NCBI RefSeq assembly: GCF_010686685.1 | Contig: NZ_JAAGWD010000002.1 | Coordinates: 124,001 to 188,000 of the forward strand | Length of the DNA: 64,000 bases | Direction: 5' to 3' | DNA from: Pontibacter burrus | Lineage (GTDB): Bacteria > Bacteroidota > Bacteroidia > Cytophagales > Hymenobacteraceae | In this document: positions 15,621-23,799 of the stretch, piece after piece | How the letters are laid out: the number at the start of each line of letters is the position of its first letter | Numbering within the stretch: position 1 is the first letter of the stretch | The notes under the pieces: model-generated | Databases searched by the model: none | The model's input: only the letters and a program-made list of their open reading frames with translations | What the model was told of the DNA's origin: nothing | Position numbers and translations under genes: made by a program

Positions 15621-16979
15621 TTAAGCATCAGCTTTAAAAAGTTTGCCGAACATCTCGTGCTTGTATTTTCTGTTTTCCTTAAGTACAGCTACCATAGCAA
15701 ATAGGGTTACGCCAATCACTACAGGGTAAATCAGGAACAGAATGTTGTGCAGTAGCGGTAAAAGCAACAAGCCCACCAGTAGCAGCGAAAGCATGTTGTA
15801 CAGGTAAGAGGTTTTGGCACTGAAGCTCATAATGCTGCCTTTCACCACCTTCGGGCTTATAAAGGAAGCAACTATACCCAGCGGTGTAAGTACCATCACG
15901 GAGGCCGCATACATCACCAAAATAAACAGGGCATCCTGGTGATTGAAGAATGCTACATAAACGGCCAGTATGGCTGCATCTATCAGTAATGGGACACGCA
16001 ACGGTATCAGGCTTGAGCGCAGGAAATCCTTTATGCTACCTCCTGTGCGTTCTACTGTAAGCCACAGGTTTTTATAAAAGCCCCAGATGTTGTTGAAGAC
16101 ATAACTATAAACTATAGCAGGGCCAAAGAATATCCAGATTGTGAGGTTCTTTTCGTAAATGTGAATACCCTTGGCTGTATAAAGTGCGGCATCTGCACCG
16201 AGTATAATCAGTTTCAGGGCAAAAGCAAAAAGCAATAACTGACGTGCTTGCTTTGAGTTTTTAAATAAACGCCAACTTAAACTGCGGTGCTTGTTCTGGC
16301 TATAGTTTACTACCTTACGCTTCGGTTCAAAAGCAGCCAGTTCTAAGAAATAATTCGCACCTAAAAACAGTCCCAGCGAGACAATATGTACCACCAGTTC
16401 CAGCCAGCTTGCTGCAGGGTTAAACATGGGCAAGCGTGCCTGTAATGCAACAAACCCGCCAGCCAACACAGCCGCAGAAATAAAGTTTAGGCCAATCCAC
16501 TGCATTTTACGCTCGACCATTACCTGCAGCGAACGCTTAGTAACATGCGCCGTGAGCAATACCATAATGCTTTGAAGCAGGTGCAGCAACGTATAGGCAG
16601 GTGCAAGAATAAACAGCAGGAAAAGGAAGTTGACCAGTATGAAATTGAAAGGTGAAAACAGCTCCACGGGCAGCTCCACCCAAAAGCGCCTGACAGGTTT
16701 TACCGGATACAGGCGTGGAATAAGATCGAGTTTAGGAACGTAAGTCGGGAAAAAGCCACGGATTATAGTTACACCCAGCACAAAAAGGTTGATGTATTGG
16801 ATAACTTCAGTTACCGTTGTAACGCCACCGTTCTGCGCCTGCTCCAGCATATACGAAAACAGCCAGCCATAAAACCCGGACAGCACAATGCCTCCGCCTA
16901 GCAGCAATACGCGCTGTAGTTTATTCTGCCTGAAAAATCCGTCGAGTCTGGCTTTAAGCGCAAACAGTACTAAATCCAT
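15621..16979 (-). CDS. ABC transporter permease-like membrane protein (DUF5687-like)
   Basis: A 452-residue polytopic protein with about ten to twelve hydrophobic helices, for example VLLLGGGIVLSGFYGWLFSYML near the N-terminus and LLLVGLLLLPLLHNILFLIYPVVIGVTLFAMV at the end. The N-terminal amphipathic segment (LFALKARLDGFFRQNKLQR) and overall layout fit Bacteroidota DUF5687-type permeases that pair with an ATPase. The ATPase gene lies directly upstream on the same strand. The substrate is unknown; export is more likely than import because no binding protein is present. Confidence 0.78.
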   Translation of the reverse strand: MDLVLFALKARLDGFFRQNKLQRVLLLGGGIVLSGFYGWLFSYMLEQAQNGGVTTVTEVIQYINLFVLGVTIIRGFFPTYVPKLDLIPRLYPVKPVRRFWVELPVELFSPFNFILVNFLFLLFILAPAYTLLHLLQSIMVLLTAHVTKRSLQVMVERKMQWIGLNFISAAVLAGGFVALQARLPMFNPAASWLELVVHIVSLGLFLGANYFLELAAFEPKRKVVNYSQNKHRSLSWRLFKNSKQARQLLLFAFALKLIILGADAALYTAKGIHIYEKNLTIWIFFGPAIVYSYVFNNIWGFYKNLWLTVERTGGSIKDFLRSSLIPLRVPLLIDAAILAVYVAFFNHQDALFILVMYAASVMVLTPLGIVASFISPKVVKGSIMSFSAKTSYLYNMLSLLLVGLLLLPLLHNILFLIYPVVIGVTLFAMVAVLKENRKYKHEMFGKLFKADA

Positions 16980-16983
16980 TATT

Positions 16984-17070
16984 TATAGTTTAAGATTTTG
17001 GGAGTTAGAGAGTTATAGAGTTATAGAGTTATCCGTTAATCTTAAACTCTATAATTCTTTAACTCTTAAA
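16984..17070. repeat. GAGTTATAGAG / AACTCTTAAACT low-complexity inverted repeat
   Basis: Within the 92-bp spacer of the ABC operon. The unit TTATAGAG repeats in tandem (about 17011-17035) and is followed by inverted AACTCTATAATTC and AACTCTTAAACTT units. The same style of repeat recurs at 30107-30234. It could form a hairpin modulating expression between the ATPase and the permease, which is inference. Confidence 0.65.
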
Positions 17071-17071
17071 C

Positions 17072-17833
17072 TTAATTAAGCATCCACTCGAAGTCGGCTT
17101 CGGCGGTTTGATGGTGTGGGGTAAGCAGCTGGAATAGTGCCTGATCTATCAGGTTTTCGCCGTTCATGGTAAACTCCTGTAGCGAGCCATTGTACATCAG
17201 CTGGCCGTCGTTCAGTACGCCAATGTGTGTGGCAATACGCTCTACATAGTTCAGGTCATGCGACGAGATCAGTACCACGCGGTTTGGCGTAGTATAGCTG
17301 CGGATAAGTTTAACCAGCAACTGCGCTGCAATGGGGTCCAAGCCGGTAAAGGGCTCGTCCAGGATCAGCACCTGTGGTTTGTGAAGAATGGCTGCTGCAA
17401 TGCCGATCTTTTTTTTCATGCCGGTGGAGTAACCGGCAATGTTCTTGTGCAGCGACTCCTGATCGGTAAAGAAATAGTTTGTGAGACTTTTGATGCGCTC
17501 CGCTGCTTCAGTGGTTGGCAGGTGGTATAGTTTGGCTACAAAGTTCAGATACTCCAGACCGGTAAACTCCTCTATCAGCGGATTATCCTCGCACAAAGCG
17601 CCCAGGTTCTGCTTTACATCAAGCGGGCTGCTAGTATAGTCCTTACCAAAAAGGGAAACAGAGCCAGCATCGGGTTTTATCAGATCGAGTATAGCGTTCA
17701 GGAAAGTACTTTTACCAACGCCGTTTTTCCCTAACAAACAGTAGCACTGGCCAGCTTCAATGTTCAGGTTCAGTTCCTGCAGCACTTGCTTATTGCCAAA
17801 TGCTTTCGTTAATCCGTTTATAGCTATACTCAT
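17072..17833 (-). CDS. ABC transporter ATP-binding protein
   Basis: A 253-residue nucleotide-binding subunit. The Walker A is GKNGVGKST, the signature YSTGMKKKIGIA, the Walker B LILDEPFTGLD and the H-loop region VVLISSHDLNYVERI. The sequence resembles the CcmA/NatA class of exporter ATPases (single-domain, DEPFTGLDPIA). It is the first gene of a two-gene operon with the multi-helix permease downstream, forming a complete exporter if each subunit dimerises. The cargo is unknown. Confidence 0.92.
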   Translation of the reverse strand: MSIAINGLTKAFGNKQVLQELNLNIEAGQCYCLLGKNGVGKSTFLNAILDLIKPDAGSVSLFGKDYTSSPLDVKQNLGALCEDNPLIEEFTGLEYLNFVAKLYHLPTTEAAERIKSLTNYFFTDQESLHKNIAGYSTGMKKKIGIAAAILHKPQVLILDEPFTGLDPIAAQLLVKLIRSYTTPNRVVLISSHDLNYVERIATHIGVLNDGQLMYNGSLQEFTMNGENLIDQALFQLLTPHHQTAEADFEWMLN

Positions 17834-18186
17834 ATCTCGTTTTGTACTTTTACCTTTGTGCTAACGGGCAGCCTTACAACTTGCGGCTTCGTGTTAAAGT
17901 TACGCACCAACTCTGATAAGTCCTAACATAACTTTCTGAATCCTGATCTTCGCACAGTGTAATAACCACAGGAATAAAAGGCTGTCGGATTTGCAACATC
18001 AGCAGCAAATAAAATAGTTCTACAAAATTTATATACTTTCTTTTCCCACTGTATGCTCCTGTTTCAGATGCAGTTTAAAATCAATAATTGTATTTATTAA
18101 ACAAGTAGTCTATAGTTGCTTTAACCCATTCAGCAACGATTTAAATATATAGCCGTTTATTATTTAGGGTAATCTAAAAATATATT
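17834..18186. other. spacer between divergent ABC ATPase and TonB receptor genes
   Basis: About 350 bp. The half next to the receptor is AT-rich (18000-18190) and likely holds its promoter. I saw no cobalamin riboswitch or other recognisable RNA element, no tRNA and no reading frame of interest. Confidence 0.5.
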
Positions 18187-18194
18187 TAAGTTTG
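18187..18194 (+). promoter_or_regulatory. -7 box TAAGTTTG of the TonB receptor gene
   Basis: TAAGTTTG matches TAnnTTTG and lies 25 bp upstream of the ATG at 18220, within an AT-rich region. Confidence 0.5.
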
Positions 18195-18219
18195 TGTGAT
18201 TGTTGAATGATGTTAAGCT

Positions 18220-20478
18220 ATGATTAAACTGTTTACTACTCTCTTTATAGTTACTATTTCTGCAGCAGCCTTTGCGCAAAACGGAAACGTGAAAGGAACC
18301 ATCAGAAGTGGGGCAGAAGCAGTCGGTTTTGCAAGCATAGGCTTGGAAGGGACAACTTTAGGTGCAACAGCAGACGTAGATGGCAAGTTTGAGCTGAAAC
18401 AGGTGCCTGCCGGAAACTATACGATAGTAGTGTCGGCGGTAGGGTTCAGGAAGTTTAAGCAAACTATAGTTATAGAATCGGGTGAGGAAACTCAGCTGCA
18501 AGTGCCGTTAGAGAAAAGTGATGCAAGGCTACAGGAAGTAGTGGTTACAGGCACCATGCGCGAAACCTATTTGTCGGAATCTCCGGTACCGGTTGAGATT
18601 TATACCCCAGCCTATTTCCGGAAGAACCCGACACCAGCTTTGTTTGAAGCGTTGGAAATAGTGAACGGCGTGCAGCCGCAAATAAACTGCAACGTGTGTG
18701 GCACCGGCGATATCCATATAAACGGCATGGAAGGCGCTTATACCATGGTTTTGATAGACGGTATGCCCATTATGAGTGCACTTTCAACGGTATATGGGTT
18801 GAGTGGAATTCCGAATAGCCTGGTTGAGCGCATTGAAGTTGTAAAAGGACCGGCTTCTACACTATATGGTTCAGAAGCGGTGGCTGGCCTGATCAACGTG
18901 ATCACGAAGAGTCCGGCAAAGGCACCTACCCTTACAGCCGACGTGTTCTATAGTTCGCATAAAGAGCTGAATGCGGATGTAGGCGTAAGTAAGAAGTTTG
19001 GTGCAGCATCAACTATAGTTAGTACTAATTATTTCCGGTTCGGAGACAGGCGCGATGTGAACAACGATAACTTTACGGATGTACCGCTGCAGCACCGGGT
19101 TTCGGTTTTCAATAAATGGAGCTTGGCCCGCCAGAGCAGTAAAATTGCCGATGTGGCCCTGCGCTATTACTACGAGGATCGCTTTGGCGGCGAAATGCAA
19201 TGGATACCGGCTTTCAGGGCACGCGATAGTATTTACGGCGAATCAGTATACACAAGGCGCTATGAGGTATTGGGCGCTTACCAGCTGCCTGTACCGGAGC
19301 AGGTAACGTTCAGCTATTCTTACAACGACCACCTTCAAAACTCGGCTTACGGCAACACACTCTATAAAGGCCACCAACGTGTTTTATTTGGCCAGTTGGT
19401 CTGGAACAGGCAACTGAACGAAAAGCATAACCTGCTGGCCGGCGCGGCCTACCGCTATACCTATTACGACGATAACACGCCCGCTACAGGAACACCCGAT
19501 GAAACCGAACCTGCAAACACTTACCTGCCTGGCGCTTTTATGCAGAGCGAATACAGGTTTTCGCCAACTATAACGCTATTAACCGGACTGCGCTACGACT
19601 ATAACTCCGAGCACGGCAGCATTCTTACGCCACGCCTGAACCTGAAATGGAGCCCTGATGATGACAACACATTGCGACTGAGCCTGGGGAATGGCTATCG
19701 GGTAGTAAATCTTTTTACCGAAGACCATGCCGCGCTAACCGGTGCCCGAACTATAGTTATCAGAAACGAACTGAAGCCGGAACGATCATATAATGTTAAC
19801 CTGAACTATAACCGCTATATAAACCTGACCGGAGGTTATGTAGAGCTGGAGGGATCTGCCTTTTATACTTACTTCACCAACAAAATTGTAGCTGATTTTA
19901 TGTCGGATAACGACCTGATCATTTACGATAACCTGAGCGGGCATGCAGTGTCGAAAGGAGCTGCATTGGATGTGGAAGCAGCATTTTCCTTTCCGCTGAA
20001 ACTGAATGCTGGTATTACGCTGATGAAGGTTTACCAGGTTAATAAAACCGGGGATGGGAGAGAGGAGCGGGTACCACAACTGCATGCCCCAAACTTTTCC
20101 GCAACGTTTGCGGCCTCGTATATCTTCAGAAACGCTGGACTAACTATAGACTATACCGGAAGTGTGAAGGGGCCGATGCACCTGCCTGTTCAGGAACACG
20201 ATTTCAGGCCAGATAAGTCGCCCTGGTTTACCTTGCAGAACGTGCAGCTTAGCAAAGCGCTGGGTAACCAGCTGGAACTATACGCTGGCGTGAAAAACAT
20301 TTTCAACTTCATGCCAAAGCACCCCCTCATGCGCCCTTTCGACCCGTTTGACAAGCACATAACTATAGATAATCCGCATAACTATACGTTTGATACCGAA
20401 TACAACTATGCGCCGCTGCAGGGCCGAAGAACCTACGTTGGGTTACGATTTACCTTGCCTCAAACTATAAAACTATAG
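18220..20478 (+). CDS. TonB-dependent outer membrane receptor
   Basis: A 752-residue receptor. A signal peptide (LFTTLFIVTISAAAFA) is followed by a carboxypeptidase-regulatory-like domain (residues about 22-105) typical of Bacteroidota. Next comes the plug domain (LQEVVVTGTMRE, IERIEV-type VERIEVVKGPASTLYGSEAVAGLINVITK) and the beta-barrel ending in RTYVGLRFTLPQ. The plug carries a CxxC pair (NCNVCGTGDIHINGMEG). Energy comes from TonB/ExbBD. The substrate is unknown; the CxxC plug is shared with a group that I associate loosely with metals or metal complexes. No SusD partner or transport genes are adjacent. Confidence 0.92.
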   Translation: MIKLFTTLFIVTISAAAFAQNGNVKGTIRSGAEAVGFASIGLEGTTLGATADVDGKFELKQVPAGNYTIVVSAVGFRKFKQTIVIESGEETQLQVPLEKSDARLQEVVVTGTMRETYLSESPVPVEIYTPAYFRKNPTPALFEALEIVNGVQPQINCNVCGTGDIHINGMEGAYTMVLIDGMPIMSALSTVYGLSGIPNSLVERIEVVKGPASTLYGSEAVAGLINVITKSPAKAPTLTADVFYSSHKELNADVGVSKKFGAASTIVSTNYFRFGDRRDVNNDNFTDVPLQHRVSVFNKWSLARQSSKIADVALRYYYEDRFGGEMQWIPAFRARDSIYGESVYTRRYEVLGAYQLPVPEQVTFSYSYNDHLQNSAYGNTLYKGHQRVLFGQLVWNRQLNEKHNLLAGAAYRYTYYDDNTPATGTPDETEPANTYLPGAFMQSEYRFSPTITLLTGLRYDYNSEHGSILTPRLNLKWSPDDDNTLRLSLGNGYRVVNLFTEDHAALTGARTIVIRNELKPERSYNVNLNYNRYINLTGGYVELEGSAFYTYFTNKIVADFMSDNDLIIYDNLSGHAVSKGAALDVEAAFSFPLKLNAGITLMKVYQVNKTGDGREERVPQLHAPNFSATFAASYIFRNAGLTIDYTGSVKGPMHLPVQEHDFRPDKSPWFTLQNVQLSKALGNQLELYAGVKNIFNFMPKHPLMRPFDPFDKHITIDNPHNYTFDTEYNYAPLQGRRTYVGLRFTLPQTIKL

Positions 20479-20571
20479 TACAGAATCAGTTGCTTTATTT
20501 TTTGTAGTACACCTGAGCTGGGATTTGGATATGTGCACACCGCTCTTTACTTTTGCATCCTACTTTTACCT

Positions 20572-20654
20572 GCGCACGTGGTGAAACTGGTAGACACGCC
20601 ATCTTGAGGGGGTGGTGCCCTACGGGTGTGGGAGTTCGAATCTCCCCGCGCGCA
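20572..20654 (+). tRNA. tRNA-Leu (anticodon GAG)
   Basis: An 83-nt class II tRNA. It has acceptor GCGCACG/CGCGCGC, D arm GTGAAACTGGTAGAC, anticodon stem CCATC/GGTGG with loop TTGAGGG (GAG), a long variable arm (TGCCCTACGGGT) and T arm GGGAGTTCGAATCTCCC, with discriminator A. As written, acceptor position 5-68 is an A-C mismatch. CCA is not encoded. Confidence 0.95.
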
Positions 20655-20687
20655 CTTTCTGATAGCCGTAGCTTTAACGAGTTACGG

Positions 20688-22259
20688 CTATTTTCTTTTC
20701 TCGAAAGGGTTTTCGGGCTTAACAAGCAACACTTTCTCGCGCTCTACAACTACAGCACCGGCAGGCGCACCCTTTGGCTTACGCACCCATTTTTTAGGCG
20801 TATAAATAACCGGGCAAAGGGAATCCTGCTTGCGTTTAGAGTAATAGGCAGCCAGCTGTGCCGCTTTTTCCAGCACCGTTACAGGTATTGTTTTTCCAGC
20901 CTGGTGCTTGATTACCACATGCGAGCCTGATACATCTTTGGCGTGCAGCCACATATCATCCTTATAAGTATGGCGTTGGGTCAGTTCGTCGTTGTTCTGC
21001 GAGCTTTTGCCTACCAGAATTTTAAAGCCTTCGGTTTCAAATACCCGGAACGGCGACTGTTGCTGCGCCTGCTGTTTTGATGAAAGCAGATGGGCGTGCT
21101 CACGCAGGTAAACCTTCAGCTCCTTATAGTTCTTTACTTCGGCCAAGGCATTTAAGGCATCTTCCAGCAAAATGATCTCTTCCATTTTGCGTTCGGCCTT
21201 TTCTTCCAGTTGCTGAATTTCGAGGTGCTGGTTTTTGGCTTTGCGGTATAGTTTCTCGGCCTGCTTCTGTGGTGTTTCGTTACGCTTTAGCTTAAAGGTG
21301 CGGTTCTGGTCGTTATAAAAATCGTAGAGCTCTACTTCTTCGGCCTGCGGCGGAATGTTGGTTAGGTTGGCCATTAAAATGTCGGCGGTCTGGGAGTAAG
21401 AACGGTTGCCGCGCATTTCCTGTAGTTGCTGCGTGGCCTGTTCCAGAACAGTTTTAGAGCCATTCAGCCGTTTGGTAAGCTGCTGCTTAGCCTGCTCATA
21501 CTGCTGCGTAAAACCGGTTTCTGATAAGTACAGGCGCGTATAGTTGTTCAAGGCTTCCAGCGGGTCTGGGTAACTATAGACTACCTCGCCCAATTGCAGC
21601 AACGATAGACGCAGCTTGCCTTTGTACCTTATTATGTAATACGCATCCGGATTATCTAACTGCTCCAGCATTTCCTGCACCAGTTCCCATTTCTCTTCCA
21701 GCGTGGCCGAACTATAGTTTCGTTCTTCTAGGTACTCGGCAGGTAGTTCACCAAAAGTAGGGTATAGTTTGCGCAGGTTACCATCAGCATTTTCAAAAGC
21801 GCTATAGTTCTGTGGCAAAGTCCGGTGCATTTCCAGCGGGTTCAGTTCAGCATCGGCAGCAAACTTTTTATGGAACAGGTGCAGTGGCTCGCCATGCTGG
21901 TACAGCACAATGTTAGAGCGGTTACCAAACAACTTAAACAGCAACAGCATGTCGTCGGTCAGTTGGAGGTAAAAGCTACGCTCGTTACGATGCTGCACCA
22001 CATCCTGTACTGTCTGCCCGATCATCTGCTTAAACAGGTTCACACTATTGGCCCGCGCCCGCTTAAAATCATCCGGAAACGAAAGCGCCGAAAAGTGTGC
22101 TGTTAAGCCGGCACGTATGTAGAACTCCTTTTCTCCATCAGCAAAACCAATCACCAGCTCATCCTTATTCTGGCTGAAGCAGGTAACGATCTCCAAGCCC
22201 ACCAACTCCTGCTTAAGCCGCGCTGAAAGATGTTGTAAAAAATGGTAGTTCTGGTGCAT
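20688..22259 (-). CDS. NFACT-family RNA-binding protein (RqcH/fibronectin-binding-like)
   Basis: The start is set at ATG 22259 (MHQNYHFLQHLSARLKQEL), giving 523 residues; the upstream in-frame extension overlaps repeat DNA and the next gene. An NFACT-N domain covers about residues 5-200, a long coiled coil (about 250-400) follows, and the C-terminal NFACT-R domain contains DDMWLHAKDVSGSHVVIKH. Members bind tRNA and the large ribosomal subunit; bacterial RqcH adds alanine tails to nascent chains on stalled ribosomes. Whether this shorter Bacteroidota form does so is inference. The stop is next to the tRNA-Leu gene. Confidence 0.85.
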   Translation of the reverse strand: MHQNYHFLQHLSARLKQELVGLEIVTCFSQNKDELVIGFADGEKEFYIRAGLTAHFSALSFPDDFKRARANSVNLFKQMIGQTVQDVVQHRNERSFYLQLTDDMLLLFKLFGNRSNIVLYQHGEPLHLFHKKFAADAELNPLEMHRTLPQNYSAFENADGNLRKLYPTFGELPAEYLEERNYSSATLEEKWELVQEMLEQLDNPDAYYIIRYKGKLRLSLLQLGEVVYSYPDPLEALNNYTRLYLSETGFTQQYEQAKQQLTKRLNGSKTVLEQATQQLQEMRGNRSYSQTADILMANLTNIPPQAEEVELYDFYNDQNRTFKLKRNETPQKQAEKLYRKAKNQHLEIQQLEEKAERKMEEIILLEDALNALAEVKNYKELKVYLREHAHLLSSKQQAQQQSPFRVFETEGFKILVGKSSQNNDELTQRHTYKDDMWLHAKDVSGSHVVIKHQAGKTIPVTVLEKAAQLAAYYSKRKQDSLCPVIYTPKKWVRKPKGAPAGAVVVEREKVLLVKPENPFEKRK

Positions 22260-22261
22260 AT

Positions 22262-22356
22262 ACTTATGACAAAGGAAATTTAGACAAAAGACAAAGGACA
22301 GAATTTTATTGATTGAATTACTTGCTCTACGCGTCTTTTGTCCCTTGTCAAAAATC
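22262..22356. repeat. GACAAAGGA / TTGTCAAAA intergenic repeat pair
   Basis: Units such as ATGACAAAGGAAATTTAGAC and AGACAAAAGACAAAGGACAG are followed by the inverted CGTCTTTTGTCCCTTGTCAA. The same units appear at 14594-14637 and near 8775. They lie in the spacer upstream of the NFACT gene. Confidence 0.6.
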
Positions 22357-22374
22357 AAATAGTCTAAAATTAAA

Positions 22375-23136
22375 CTATAGCTCAATCTGCAGGCCGTCGT
22401 AGCCGAGGCGTATGAAATCTGGTAGTTCCTGTTCTACTTCGCGATGCAGACCCATCAGGTGGCTGATGTGTGTCAGGTAGGCTTTTTCGGGTTTTAGTTC
22501 GGTTAGTACGTCTATCGCTTCCTGCAGCGAGAAGTGGGAGATATGGGGTTCTTTACGCAAGGCACCGAGAACTATAACTTTTGAGCCACGCACCTTGTCC
22601 ATCTCTTCTTCCGAGATAAAATTAGCATCGGTGATGTAAGTGAAGTCGCCTACTCTGAAGCCGAGCACCGGTAGCTTGTAGTGCTTTACCCGGATAGGTA
22701 TGAACTTTACACCTTCAACTTCAAAGGGCTCTTCGGAAATAGGATTGAGCTGTACCCTTGGAATGCCCGGGTACTGAATTCCTGAAAAGATGTAGGCAAA
22801 CTCGCGTTTCAGTTGTTCCAGCACGCGCTCTTCGCCATATAGCGGCATGTCTTTGTGCTGGCTGAAATTATAGGCACGGATATCGTCCAGTCCGGCAGTG
22901 TGGTCTTTGTGTTCGTGAGTAAATAGGATAGCATCTAAGGTGCGGATACGCTCACGCAGGGCCTGCTGCCTGAAGTCAGGACCAGAATCAATTATGAAGC
23001 TTTTGTCGCCTATCTGCAGGTGCACAGAAACGCGCAGGCGTTTATCCCGGTAGTCCACAGAACGGCAAACCTCGCAGTTGCACCCGATCACAGGCACACC
23101 CTGCGAGGTTCCCGTACCTAACAGTGTTACTTTCAA
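22375..23136 (-). CDS. MBL-fold metallo-hydrolase (PhnP/RNase Z-like)
   Basis: A 253-residue metallo-beta-lactamase fold protein with the signature HEHKDH (in LFTHEHKDHTAGLDDI), an N-terminal LLGTGTSQGVPVIGCNCEVC segment and later metal ligands around YITDANFI and LTHISH. This set matches the phosphodiesterase group of the family (PhnP, cyclic phosphodiester hydrolases). The start is TTG at 23136, directly after the TAA of the upstream gene, so translation is probably coupled. It is the last gene of an operon with a hybrid kinase and a response regulator; a signalling nucleotide as substrate is speculation. Confidence 0.85.
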   Translation of the reverse strand: MKVTLLGTGTSQGVPVIGCNCEVCRSVDYRDKRLRVSVHLQIGDKSFIIDSGPDFRQQALRERIRTLDAILFTHEHKDHTAGLDDIRAYNFSQHKDMPLYGEERVLEQLKREFAYIFSGIQYPGIPRVQLNPISEEPFEVEGVKFIPIRVKHYKLPVLGFRVGDFTYITDANFISEEEMDKVRGSKVIVLGALRKEPHISHFSLQEAIDVLTELKPEKAYLTHISHLMGLHREVEQELPDFIRLGYDGLQIEL

Positions 23137-23409
23137 TTACTTTGCTTCCTGGTTTCGGATATCGTGGTATAGCTGCCGGTTTTTTTCGCTCAGGCGGCTC
23201 TCATCTATAGAAATTGAGCGAAGGATGTCATAGAGGCAGTTTACTTTGCCTTCCAGGCTATAGTATTTATTTACCACCGCCACTTTCATATCCTTCAGCA
23301 CGCAGTAGCCGGCTTTAAAATTGCCTTTCTCGTAACGCAGCACAAAATCCGACTCTGCAAAAATATCCTCCAGCTTATTTAAAAAAGGCCGCGTGTACTT
23401 CAGCTCCAT
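23137..23409 (-). CDS. small conserved hypothetical protein in a signalling operon
   Basis: A 90-residue soluble protein (MELKYTRPFLNKLEDIFAESDFVLRYE) with an alpha/beta pattern and no signal peptide or metal motif. Its ATG immediately follows the TAA of the response regulator, and its stop directly precedes the TTG of the MBL hydrolase, so the four genes are translated as one unit. I know similar small proteins next to MBL hydrolases in Bacteroidota, but no function. Confidence 0.8.
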   Translation of the reverse strand: MELKYTRPFLNKLEDIFAESDFVLRYEKGNFKAGYCVLKDMKVAVVNKYYSLEGKVNCLYDILRSISIDESRLSEKNRQLYHDIRNQEAK

Positions 23410-23790
23410 TTACCTGTTAGTGTACTCCTTTACGGTTTGTACCAGCATATCGAAATCAAGCGGTTTAGGCAGGTATGCGTTTATTCCGGCTTCCTTAAAG
23501 TCTTCCATGCTATAGTTGTTAGCATTACCTGTAACAGCAATGATCGGAATATTGGCGATGTCTTTATTCTTGCTCGCGCGGATTTCACGGGTGCAGTCCA
23601 TACCGTTCTTGATCGGAATGTTAAGGTCCATCAGAATCGCGTCGATCTTGTTGTTCTCTACGGATTTGATCACCTCGCCACCGTTCTTAGCGGTCAGGAT
23701 CTTGTAGTTTTGCAGTTCCAGTATCTTTTTTGTCAGGTTCAGAATAACAGAGCTATCCTCTGCTATCAAGATTGTTTTGGTCTCTGCCAT
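23410..23790 (-). CDS. single-domain response regulator (CheY-like)
   Basis: A 126-residue REC-only protein with the acidic pair ED (11-12), phosphoacceptor Asp55 in ILMDLNIP, the TGNA switch Thr and Lys in YLPKPLD. There is no output domain. It lies 9 bp after the giant hybrid kinase gene, so phosphotransfer from the kinase's HPt domain (His1681) is the natural prediction. Such stand-alone regulators usually act by protein contact rather than DNA binding. Confidence 0.93.
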   Translation of the reverse strand: MAETKTILIAEDSSVILNLTKKILELQNYKILTAKNGGEVIKSVENNKIDAILMDLNIPIKNGMDCTREIRASKNKDIANIPIIAVTGNANNYSMEDFKEAGINAYLPKPLDFDMLVQTVKEYTNR

Positions 23791-23799
23791 AGGTGTGGG

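Noticed and set aside
17834-18186. Cobalamin riboswitch upstream of the TonB receptor gene
   Set aside because: The conserved B12-box and related stems were not seen in the leader region.
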